From: Acidobacteriota bacterium
Lineage (GTDB): Bacteria > Acidobacteriota > Vicinamibacteria > Vicinamibacterales > SCN-69-37
DNA: 25,251 nt
Assembly (NCBI GenBank): GCA_016716905.1
Contig: JADJUS010000002.1
Coordinates: 1 to 25,251, forward strand
Reading direction: 5' to 3'
Shown: positions 8,565-15,746 of the stretch, one piece after another
Position numbering within the stretch: position 1 is the first letter of the stretch
Layout: each line of letters begins with the position of its first letter
The notes under the pieces: generated by a model
What the model was told of the DNA's origin: nothing
The model's input: the letters and a program-made list of their open reading frames with translations, nothing else
The model's database searches: none
Program-made: the position numbers and the translations under genes

Positions 8565-8756
8565 GTCGCGGTCGTCGCTGCCGCTCGACTGCGAGCGACG
8601 CGACACGGGCCACTAAAAAAGCGCCACGGATGGGGGCGACAGAGGGTGGGGATGGGGGCCCCCACCCGAGATCACGGGCGAACTCCCTGGAGTGGTGCTT
8701 TTTCCGCGGCGTCGAGCCGGAGAGCGGCGGCGACGACCGCGACTCACCTGAAAACC
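8552..8756. mobile_element. Fold-back/MITE-like element, 205 bp with 35-bp terminal inverted repeats
   Basis: Positions 8552-8586 and 8722-8756 are inverted complements with 34 of 35 bases matching (outer ends GGTTTTCAGGTGAG and CTCACCTGAAAACC). Pairing continues imperfectly inward: AAAAAAGCGCCAC near 8615 opposite a GTGGTGCTTTTT near 8693. It reaches GGGGGCCCCC (8654-8663) close to the centre, so the whole element could fold into one long hairpin. There is no coding capacity. Target-site duplications are not clear. It separates the cassette-like island from the next operon. Confidence 0.7.
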
Positions 8757-8778
8757 CCACCGACAGTGAGTCGAACCC

Positions 8779-9231
8779 TCAGCTTTGCGGCTTGTAGTAA
8801 AGAACGAGAGAAGCCCCAGCTGCGACGAGAACGAACCCAACCCAAAGCAGAGGATTAGGCGACGCCTTCGGCGGGTGCAGGTACATCGTGAACAGCACAT
8901 TCACGACCGGCGCGCCGCCGAAGACCAGCGGCATCACGTAGGTGGGCACGCCGCCGGCTCGGAACGCATAGATGATAAACACCGCGCCCAGAGCGCCAAG
9001 GAGGCCGGCTCCGGTGGCGCCAAGTGCGCCTTCAGTGGACCAGCCCTTGTTCAGCTCGCCCTGCGCCATCAGTGCCACCACCGGCACGATGACGCCGACG
9101 ATGAAGTAGGCGATGCCGACGCAGAGCAGCGCCCGGAACGGACTGCCGAGCTTTACCTGCCCCTGGTGCAGCGACGGCCCGTACAGGCCCCATGAGAGGG
9201 CCGCACCCAGCGCAAGTGCTATCCAGTGCAT
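8779..9231 (-). CDS. Short DMT/EamA-like membrane protein
   Basis: The protein of 150 residues has about five hydrophobic segments: ALALGAALSWGLYGPSLHQG at the N-terminus, FRALLCVGIAYFIVGVIVPV, GATGAGLLGALGAVFIIYAF, YVMPLVFGGAPVVNVLFTMY and LLWVGFVLVAAGASLVLYY. This pattern, with glycines in the helices, resembles a half-length drug/metabolite transporter unit. Full EamA proteins carry two such units, so it may work as a dimer. Its ATG lies two bases after the stop of the pyrophosphatase gene, so the two are surely co-transcribed and probably translationally coupled. The substrate is unknown. Confidence 0.75.
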   Translation of the reverse strand: MHWIALALGAALSWGLYGPSLHQGQVKLGSPFRALLCVGIAYFIVGVIVPVVALMAQGELNKGWSTEGALGATGAGLLGALGAVFIIYAFRAGGVPTYVMPLVFGGAPVVNVLFTMYLHPPKASPNPLLWVGFVLVAAGASLVLYYKPQS

Positions 9232-9233
9232 CG

Positions 9234-11732
9234 TTACTCGGACTTGATGCGCATCGAGTAGAACGAGCGCCAGACGAAGAAGATCGAAATCGCGAAGAAG
9301 CCGAGCGCGAGCGCGTGTGTCAGCCCGGCGCCTTGCTCGCGCGTCAACTGCACGGCCAGTTCCACCGCGAGGAGTCCGAACAACGTCGTGAACTTGATCA
9401 CCGGGTTCATCGCGACCGAAGACGTGTCCTTGAACGGATCGCCGACGGTGTCGCCCACGACCGAGGCGTCATGGAGCGGCGTGCCTTTGGCCTTCAGTTC
9501 CACTTCGACAATCTTCTTCGCGTTGTCCCACGCGCCGCCCGCGTTGGCCATGAAGATGGCCTGGTAGAGACCAAACAGCGCGATGGAGATGAGATAGCCG
9601 ATGAAGAAAAACGGTTCGGCGAACGCAAATGCCAGTGTCCCGAAGAAGACGCCAAGGAAGATGTTGAACATGCCCTTCTGCGCGTACTTCGTGCAGATTT
9701 CGACCACCTTCTTCGAATCTTCCACCGACGCCTTGGTCGCGCCTTCAAGCTTGATGTTGGCCTTGATGAACTCCACCGCGCGATACGCGCCGGTGGTGAC
9801 GGCCTGAATCGACGCGCCCGTGAACCAGTAGATCATCGCGCCGCCGGTGATGAGGCCCAGCAGGAAGGGCGGGTGCAGGATCGAGAGGAACTTGTAGAAC
9901 TCCACCTGGAGCCCGTTGGTGAGCGACACGATGATCGCGAAGATCATCGTGGTGGCGCCCACGACGGCCGTGCCGATCAGCACCGGCTTGGCCGTGGCCT
10001 TGAACGTGTTGCCCGCGCCATCGTTTTCCTCGAGGTTGTGCTTCGCCTTCTCGAAGTTTGCGTCAAATCCAAACTCGGACTTGAGTGAACCCTTGATGCC
10101 GGCGATTTCCTCGATCTGCGACAGCTCGTACACCGACTGAGCGTTGTCGGTGACTGGTCCGTAGGAGTCCACGGCAATCGTCACCGGGCCCATGCCCAGG
10201 AAGCCGAACGCCACCAGGCCGAAGGCGAAGACCGCGGGTGCAATCATGCCGATCTGTTCAAGCCCGAAGCCGCTCACGTAGTAGGCCGCCGTCATCAGCA
10301 ACATGATGCTGAGGCCGAGCCAGTACGCCGAGAAGTTGCCGGCCACCAGGCCCGACAGGATGTTGAGCGACGCGCCGCCTTCGCGCGACGACGAGACCAC
10401 TTCGCGGACGTGGGCAGACTCGGTGGAGGTGAAGACCTTCACCAACTCGGGGATGATGGCGCCCGCGAGCGTGCCGCACGTGATGATGAGCGAGAGCTTC
10501 CACCACATGGTGGTGTCGCCGGCCAGGTTCGGAATGAGCAGGTAAGACGCGAGGAAGGTCAGGCCCACTGAGACGATCGACGTTAGCCACACCAGACGGG
10601 TCAGCGGCGCCTCGTAGTTCATCTTGTCCACGTTGACGTACTGCGCCTTCGCCCACATCTCGTTGACGAGGTAGGACACGCCCGAGGCCACCACCATGAT
10701 GATGCGCATCATGAAGATCCAGACCAGCAACTGCACCTGGAGGCCGACGTCGGCAACGGCCAGCAGGATGAACGTAATGAGCGCCACGCCCGTGACGCCG
10801 TAGGTCTCGAAGCCGTCGGCGCTGGGGCCTACGGAGTCGCCCGCGTTGTCGCCCGTGCAGTCTGCGATGACACCCGGGTTGCGCGCGTCGTCTTCCTTGA
10901 TCTTGAAGACAATCTTCATCAGGTCGGCGCCGATGTCGGCGATCTTCGTGAAGATGCCGCCGGCGATTCGCAGAGCAGATGCGCCGAGGGACTCGCCGAT
11001 GGCGAATCCGATGAAGCAGGCGCCCGCGTAGTCACCAGGGACAAACAGCAGGATGAACAACATCAGCAGGAGTTCGACGCTGATCAGCATCATGCCGATG
11101 CTCATGCCGGCCTTGAGCGGAATGGCGTAGCAGGGATACGGCTTGCCCCGGAGGCTGGCGAACGCCGTGCGCGAGTTGGCGAAGGTGTTGACGCGAATGC
11201 CGAACCACGCCACACCGAAGCTGCCGGCGATGCCCACCAGACTGAAGAACAGAATGATGCCGACTTTGGTCAGCGAGAAGTGCAGGAGGAAGAAGTAGTA
11301 GTAGAAGATGATCGAGCCGATGAAGAGTTCCAGGACCAGTAGCAGTTTGCCCTGCTGGATCAGGTAGGTCTTACAGGTCTCATAGATCAGCTCGGAGACC
11401 TCGAGCATTGACGCATGCACCGGCATGTTCTTGAGCTGCGTATAAATGACCAGGCCGAAGAGCAGGCCCAGCGCGCAGACCAGCAGGCCAACCATCAGCA
11501 GCGTGCGACCGTCCACGCCCAGGAACGAGACCTGGCTCAGGTCGGGCATGACGAGGTTCGCTTCGCCGCCGGTGTGCACGGGGGCGGCGGGCGCCTGCGT
11601 GGCGTCCTGCACCTGCAGCGTCGCCGGTGCCGTCTGCGCGTCGATGTGGTTGATGTTGCTGATTGTCAGGGCCGCGATCGCGACCAGACCGGCGGTGACC
11701 GCCAGACGAATACCTCGAGTTGTGATTGTCAA
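9234..11732 (-). CDS. hppA: Membrane-bound ion-pumping pyrophosphatase
   Basis: The enzyme couples hydrolysis of pyrophosphate to export of H+ and/or Na+ across the membrane. From the TTG at 11732, preceded by GGGAG, it is 832 residues with many membrane helices. An ATG at 11777 would add 15 residues without membrane character. Family motifs are present: GGIFTKIADIGADL, the acidic loop ADCTGDNAGDSVG, NAGGAWDNAKK and VVGDTVGDPFKDTS, which supply Mg-PPi ligands. GNTFKA has Lys at residue 578, where potassium-independent enzymes carry Lys and potassium-dependent ones Ala. The loop KIVFKIKEDDARNPG replaces the usual GKVE-containing segment, placing it in a divergent clade. Ion specificity is not resolved. 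Confidence 0.93.
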   Translation of the reverse strand: MTITTRGIRLAVTAGLVAIAALTISNINHIDAQTAPATLQVQDATQAPAAPVHTGGEANLVMPDLSQVSFLGVDGRTLLMVGLLVCALGLLFGLVIYTQLKNMPVHASMLEVSELIYETCKTYLIQQGKLLLVLELFIGSIIFYYYFFLLHFSLTKVGIILFFSLVGIAGSFGVAWFGIRVNTFANSRTAFASLRGKPYPCYAIPLKAGMSIGMMLISVELLLMLFILLFVPGDYAGACFIGFAIGESLGASALRIAGGIFTKIADIGADLMKIVFKIKEDDARNPGVIADCTGDNAGDSVGPSADGFETYGVTGVALITFILLAVADVGLQVQLLVWIFMMRIIMVVASGVSYLVNEMWAKAQYVNVDKMNYEAPLTRLVWLTSIVSVGLTFLASYLLIPNLAGDTTMWWKLSLIITCGTLAGAIIPELVKVFTSTESAHVREVVSSSREGGASLNILSGLVAGNFSAYWLGLSIMLLMTAAYYVSGFGLEQIGMIAPAVFAFGLVAFGFLGMGPVTIAVDSYGPVTDNAQSVYELSQIEEIAGIKGSLKSEFGFDANFEKAKHNLEENDGAGNTFKATAKPVLIGTAVVGATTMIFAIIVSLTNGLQVEFYKFLSILHPPFLLGLITGGAMIYWFTGASIQAVTTGAYRAVEFIKANIKLEGATKASVEDSKKVVEICTKYAQKGMFNIFLGVFFGTLAFAFAEPFFFIGYLISIALFGLYQAIFMANAGGAWDNAKKIVEVELKAKGTPLHDASVVGDTVGDPFKDTSSVAMNPVIKFTTLFGLLAVELAVQLTREQGAGLTHALALGFFAISIFFVWRSFYSMRIKSE

Positions 11733-11837
11733 ACCTGTCTCCCTGTCGCGCTGGCTGTGGCCTGCGGCGTCGAACATCATCGCCCGAAGGCGCAGGTTCT
11801 GTCGAGGGCCGACCCTTTTGCGGCTAGAATCTGCCGC
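11733..11837 (+). promoter_or_regulatory. Divergent hppA/cstA promoter region; leaderless-type -10 TAGAAT
   Basis: TAGAAT at 11825-11830 ends seven bases before the cstA ATG (11838), so transcription would begin at or next to the start codon and give a leaderless mRNA. No Shine-Dalgarno sequence precedes that ATG. The -35 region (about 11802-11807, TCGAGG) is poor. On the other strand GGGAG lies just before the hppA TTG. Confidence 0.4.
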
Positions 11838-13640
11838 ATGCACGCACTTTACGTAATTGTCCCGGTCCTCTGCATCCTGACCATCGCCTACCGCTACTAC
11901 AGCGCGTTTCTGGCCACCAAGGTCTACATGCTGGACGACAGCCGGCGGACTCCGGCTCACGTAAAGAACGACGGGCATAACTTCCACCCGACCCCACGAT
12001 GGGTGCTTTTTGGCCACCATTTCGCAGCAATTACAGGCGCCGGCCCCCTGATCGGGCCGGTCCTGGCCGCCCAGTTCGGCTATGCCCCGGGCCTCATCTG
12101 GATCGTCGTCGGCGTGTGTTTGGCAGGAGCCGTCCACGACTCCATCATTCTTTGGGCATCTACCCGAAGGGGCGGGGCCTCGCTGGCCGAAATCACCCGG
12201 CAGGAACTGGGTCCCGTGGCCGGGTTTACCGCCGCCCTGGCGATCCTCTTCATCATCGTCATCGCCCTGGCCGGCCTTGGACTGGCGGTTGTCAACGCCC
12301 TGGCGGAGAGTCCCTGGGCGGTGTTTGCCATCGGCGTCACCATTCCCTTGGCGCTCTTCATGAGCCTCTGGATGTACAAGCTGCGGCCGGGAAAGGTGGG
12401 CGAGGCGACGGTCATCGGCGTGGTCGGCCTGCTGCTGGCCGTCATCTTCGGCAAGGCGATTACCGAAACCTGGCTGGGCGGCATGCTGACCCTTTCGCGG
12501 ATGCAGTTGGTCATCGCGTTGGGCGTCTACGGGTTCGCAGCGTCGGTGCTGCCGGTGTGGATGCTGCTCGCGCCGCGCGACTACCTCAGCTCGTTCATGA
12601 AGATCGGCACGATTATCTTCCTCGTGATCGGCGTCATCATCGTGAACCCCGTTCTGCAGATGCCGGCGTTCAGCGGCTTCACGGGCGGCGGCGGGCCCAT
12701 TGTGCCGGGCGCGTTGTTCCCGTTTGCGTTCATCACCATCGCGTGCGGCGCCATCTCGGGTTTTCATGCGCTGATTGGATCGGGCACCACGCCCAAGATG
12801 ATCGACAAGGAGTCCGACATCCGGCCGATTGGTTATGGGTCGATGCTCATTGAAGGCCTGGTGGCCGTCATGGCGCTCATTGCAGCCTCGGCCATGCATC
12901 CCGGCGATTACTACGCCATCAACACGTCGGCCGCGGTATTCGAGACACTCAACCAGCCGATCGTCAACCTGCCCGAACTTGAGTCTGCAGTGGGCGAGTC
13001 GGTCGCCGGCCGCACGGGTGGCGCCGTGTCACTGGCCGTCGGTATGGCGCAGATTTTCTCGAGCCTGCCTGGCATGCGCGGCCTGATGGACTACTGGTAC
13101 CACTTCGCGATCATGTTCGAGGCGTTGTTCATCCTGACCACGATCGATGCCGGTACACGCGTGGGCCGATTCCTGGTGGGTGAGTTCATCGGGCGTGGAT
13201 TCCCGAAGATGGCCGATCACAGCTGGATACCGGGATCGATCATCAGCACAGCGCTCGTCGTTGTGTCCTGGTCGTATTTCATCGCCACGGGCAGCATCAG
13301 CACCATCTGGCCGATGTTCGGCATTGCGAATCAGTTGCTCGCCACGGTGGCGCTCGCGGTGGGCACCACCGTCATCATCAGCGCTGGCCGGCGCCAGTAC
13401 ATCTGGGTGACCCTGATACCGATGTGTTTCCTGGCGACTACAACTCTGAGTGCCGGGTTCCTCAGCGTGAAGAACAACTTCTGGCCGATGGCCGTGGGCG
13501 CCAGGCCCGAGCTGCAGATGCAGGGCTATCTGAACTCCATCGTGACCGTCATCATGATGGTCTCGGTCATCGTGATCCTCGCCACCGCCGTCCAGCGTTG
13601 GCTGCGCCCGGACTCGGCGTCAGTGGCAATGGCGAAATGA
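11838..13640 (+). CDS. cstA: CstA family carbon-starvation transporter (peptide/pyruvate)
   Basis: The 600-residue protein begins MHALYVIVPVLCILTIAYRY and has about 14 to 16 membrane helices. Hallmarks of the CstA N-terminal domain are clear: HHFAAITGAGPLIGPVLAAQ, then GVCLAGAVHDSIILWASTRR and LAEITRQELG. Later, GAISGFHALIGSGTTPKMI and the C-terminal part (DAGTRVGRFLVGEF, SIISTALVVVSWSYFIATG, FGIANQLLATVAL) are equally typical. CstA/BtsT proteins import peptides or pyruvate under starvation, driven by protons. It is shorter than the E. coli protein of about 700 residues, as in many non-enteric bacteria. A 9-bp unit, AAATGACCG, repeats across its stop codon (about 13635-13656). Confidence 0.92.
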   Translation: MHALYVIVPVLCILTIAYRYYSAFLATKVYMLDDSRRTPAHVKNDGHNFHPTPRWVLFGHHFAAITGAGPLIGPVLAAQFGYAPGLIWIVVGVCLAGAVHDSIILWASTRRGGASLAEITRQELGPVAGFTAALAILFIIVIALAGLGLAVVNALAESPWAVFAIGVTIPLALFMSLWMYKLRPGKVGEATVIGVVGLLLAVIFGKAITETWLGGMLTLSRMQLVIALGVYGFAASVLPVWMLLAPRDYLSSFMKIGTIIFLVIGVIIVNPVLQMPAFSGFTGGGGPIVPGALFPFAFITIACGAISGFHALIGSGTTPKMIDKESDIRPIGYGSMLIEGLVAVMALIAASAMHPGDYYAINTSAAVFETLNQPIVNLPELESAVGESVAGRTGGAVSLAVGMAQIFSSLPGMRGLMDYWYHFAIMFEALFILTTIDAGTRVGRFLVGEFIGRGFPKMADHSWIPGSIISTALVVVSWSYFIATGSISTIWPMFGIANQLLATVALAVGTTVIISAGRRQYIWVTLIPMCFLATTTLSAGFLSVKNNFWPMAVGARPELQMQGYLNSIVTVIMMVSVIVILATAVQRWLRPDSASVAMAK

Positions 13641-13664
13641 CCGAAATGACCGAAATGGCGAACT

Positions 13665-13716
13665 GTACGTAGCTCGGCCTCGCCGTACGTAGCTCGGCCT
13701 GGTCCTCAAGGCCGAG
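13665..13716 (+). repeat. REP-like palindromic element (copy 2) between convergent genes
   Basis: GTACGTAGCTCGGCCT occurs twice, 20 bp apart (13665-13680 and 13685-13700). After the second GTAG, CTCGGCCT (13693-13700) pairs perfectly with AGGCCGAG (13709-13716) around GGTCCTCA. It ends two bases beyond the DedA stop on the opposite strand and 24 bp after the cstA stop. It could act as a bidirectional terminator-like hairpin, though there is no T tract. Confidence 0.75.
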
Positions 13717-13718
13717 AA

Positions 13719-14321
13719 TCACAGCAGCCGAATCACCAGGAACCCGGCGACGAGCAACACGAGAAACGCGAGAGTGAACTTGTCGAAGTGTTTTTCGATC
13801 ATCGCGCGGACCGGCGCGCCATAAATGCGCAGGATGATGGCGACCAGGAAGAACCGCGCGGACCGTCCGATCATGCTCACGATCAGGAATGGCCAGAAAG
13901 CCATGCCGGTGGCACCCGCTGCAATCGTGGCGACCTTGAACGGAATTGGCGTAAACGCCGCGGCCAGCAGAAACCACACGCCCAGATCGCTCTGATACCA
14001 CGCCACAACCGAGTCCCACGCCGACTGGGCATGGTAGAAGTCCACGATTGGCTGGCCGATCGTCGGCATGGCTACCATGCCGATCCAGTACCCCACCATC
14101 GCGCCAATCACCGACCCCGCACTGCACAGGAGCGCCGCGTTCAACCACTTGTGCGTGTTGGCCGCAACGATGGCGATCAGCAGAACGTCGGGAGGAATCG
14201 GGAATACCGATGATTCAACGAGCGCGATCAAAAACAGCGCCAGCAGGCTCTGCGGCGAGTCCGCCCACTTCATCGTCCAGTCGTACATGCCGCGGATCCA
14301 CCCGCGAATCTTCTTGATCAT
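13719..14321 (-). CDS. DedA/YqaA-type VTT-domain membrane protein
   Basis: From the ATG at 14321 the product has 200 residues, starting MIKKIRGWIRGMYDW. Membrane segments include LLALFLIALVESSVFPIPPD, AALLCSAGSVIGAMVGYWIG, VWFLLAAAFTPIPFKVATIA and FTLAFLVLLVAGFLVIRLL. The ESSVFPIPPDVLL and FTPIPFKVATIAAG pairs are the re-entrant loops of DedA-superfamily (VTT/SNARE-associated) proteins. Characterised members flip undecaprenyl phosphate or phosphatidylethanolamine between membrane leaflets. The YqaA-like subgroup is less studied. An open frame extends upstream to 14456, but the added sequence is low-complexity and lies over the promoter of the divergent transporter. Confidence 0.85.
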   Translation of the reverse strand: MIKKIRGWIRGMYDWTMKWADSPQSLLALFLIALVESSVFPIPPDVLLIAIVAANTHKWLNAALLCSAGSVIGAMVGYWIGMVAMPTIGQPIVDFYHAQSAWDSVVAWYQSDLGVWFLLAAAFTPIPFKVATIAAGATGMAFWPFLIVSMIGRSARFFLVAIILRIYGAPVRAMIEKHFDKFTLAFLVLLVAGFLVIRLL

Positions 14322-14336
14322 AATGGGGCCTGTCTG

Positions 14337-14371
14337 TTCGTCCTTTGCGCCCACCATCATATGATGCGGCG
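14337..14371 (+). promoter_or_regulatory. Promoter of MFS gene, leaderless type
   Basis: TTCGTC (14337-14342) and TATGAT (14360-14365) are separated by 17 bp, the ideal spacing. The GTG start at 14372 follows TATGAT by six bases, so the transcript would start at the initiation codon. There is no Shine-Dalgarno sequence. Confidence 0.45.
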
Positions 14372-15697
14372 GTGGCGGCACTGACCCGGGCAGAGCGACT
14401 CGTTGTGGCGGTGGCCGCGTTTGGCTTCTTTTTCGACGCGTACGAACTGCTGACAATGCCCCTGATCGTGGGGCCGGCGTTCACTGAGCTTGCCGGAGGA
14501 CCGGCCTCCGCGGCGTTCCATCTTCTTGGCGTTGACTGGGCGTGGGCGGGGTTGATCTTCTGGGCCCCGGCCGTGTGTGGTGGCTTGTTTGGTCTGGCCG
14601 GTGGACATCTGGCCGATCGCTACGGGCGCAGACAGATTCTGGTCTGGAGCATCCTGGTCTACGCCGGTGCATCGATGGCCGCGGCCTTCAGCACCTCGGC
14701 GCTGATGTTCCTCCTGTGCAGATGCCTGGTCATGGTGGGCGTGTGTGTGGAGTTCGTCGCCGGCATCGCGTGGCTGGCGGAGATGTTCCAGGATCCGAAG
14801 CGGCGCGAGGGCGCCGTGGGGTTTGCTCAGGCCGTGGCGGGTCTTGGTGGACTGGCGGTCACCGGTGTGTGGCTGCTGATCGTCCGATACGCGGGGGACC
14901 TTCCTGAAATCTACGGCGGTCACGCGGAGTGGCGCTACTTGTGCCTGTCGGGCCTGCTGCCCGCGATTCCACTCATCCTGGTGCGACCGTTCCTGCCTGA
15001 GTCGCCGATGTGGGTGAAGGGCCGGATGGCACAACGGCCGCGCGTGGCGGCTCTGTTTGAGGGGACGATGCGCCGGACCACAATTGCCGCGATTGTGGCC
15101 ACGGCCTGCACTTACGCTTTGGCCTACGGAGCGATGCAGCACCTGCCCAGGTTTGTTCCGATGCTGCCCGAGATCAGCGGACTGGAAGAGAGCGCGAAGA
15201 AGGTGGCGTCTGGGGAGATGCAGATGGTGCAGGAATCCGGTGGCCTTGTGGGCCGATTTCTGCTGGCTGGACTTGTGGTCGCCGTCGTGGCGCGCCGCCG
15301 CATGTTGCGCGTGTTGCAAGTGGCGGCGATCGTCGCGTTTCCGGTGACCTTCGTGTGGTTGAGCGGCATGGGGTTTACGCCGCTCGGCTTCGGTGTCTTC
15401 CTCACCGCCGCTATCACCGCGGCGCAGTTCAATTTCTGGGGCAGTTATCTGCCGCGAGTATTCCCCACGCACCTGCGCGGCACGGGTGAGAGTTTCGCGG
15501 CCAATGTGGGCGGCCGCATCATCGGCACCACTGCGGCCCTGGCTACCACCACACTCGCAGCCAGATTGACGCCCGCGTACGGTGCGGGCCGGTCCCTCGC
15601 TTTGGCCGCCGCGACCGTCGCCACGCTCGCGTGCGTGATGGGACTCATCGCCAGCCGGTTCCTTACCGAGCCCGAATCGGACCAACTGCCGCAGTAA
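14372..15697 (+). CDS. MFS transporter (sugar/organic-acid porter-like)
   Basis: The product of about 441 residues has 12 predicted membrane helices. It opens with AAFGFFFDAYELLTMPLIVG, whose acidic FDAYE in helix 1 is typical of sugar- and aromatic-acid/H+ symporters. The MFS loop motif GGHLADRYGRRQIL follows helix 2. RPFLPESPMWV lies before the central loop, and LPRVFPTHLRGTGESFAANV in the second half is the matching ER-rich motif. The start is GTG at 14372; TTG at 14345 would add nine residues. The substrate is not predictable. A paralogue of the same layout starts at 23879 and is broken; this copy is intact. Confidence 0.85.
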   Translation: MAALTRAERLVVAVAAFGFFFDAYELLTMPLIVGPAFTELAGGPASAAFHLLGVDWAWAGLIFWAPAVCGGLFGLAGGHLADRYGRRQILVWSILVYAGASMAAAFSTSALMFLLCRCLVMVGVCVEFVAGIAWLAEMFQDPKRREGAVGFAQAVAGLGGLAVTGVWLLIVRYAGDLPEIYGGHAEWRYLCLSGLLPAIPLILVRPFLPESPMWVKGRMAQRPRVAALFEGTMRRTTIAAIVATACTYALAYGAMQHLPRFVPMLPEISGLEESAKKVASGEMQMVQESGGLVGRFLLAGLVVAVVARRRMLRVLQVAAIVAFPVTFVWLSGMGFTPLGFGVFLTAAITAAQFNFWGSYLPRVFPTHLRGTGESFAANVGGRIIGTTAALATTTLAARLTPAYGAGRSLALAAATVATLACVMGLIASRFLTEPESDQLPQ

Positions 15698-15732
15698 TCC
15701 GCCCGGCACCTCCGAAGCGGCCAAACCGCGTG

Positions 15733-15746
15733 TAGACTCTCGCCGG
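15733..15746 (+). promoter_or_regulatory. -10-like TAGACT close to the glycosyltransferase start
   Basis: TAGACT (15733-15738) ends eight bases before the ATG at 15747, again leaving almost no leader. A -35 is not evident and no ribosome site precedes the ATG. Read-through from the upstream MFS gene, 49 bp away, is also possible. Confidence 0.3.

Noticed and set aside
11778..12899. Upstream extension of the pyrophosphatase frame over cstA
   Set aside because: The extension is antisense to a well-conserved CstA protein and is hydrophilic and low-complexity; TTG 11732 with GGGAG or ATG 11777 is the better start.
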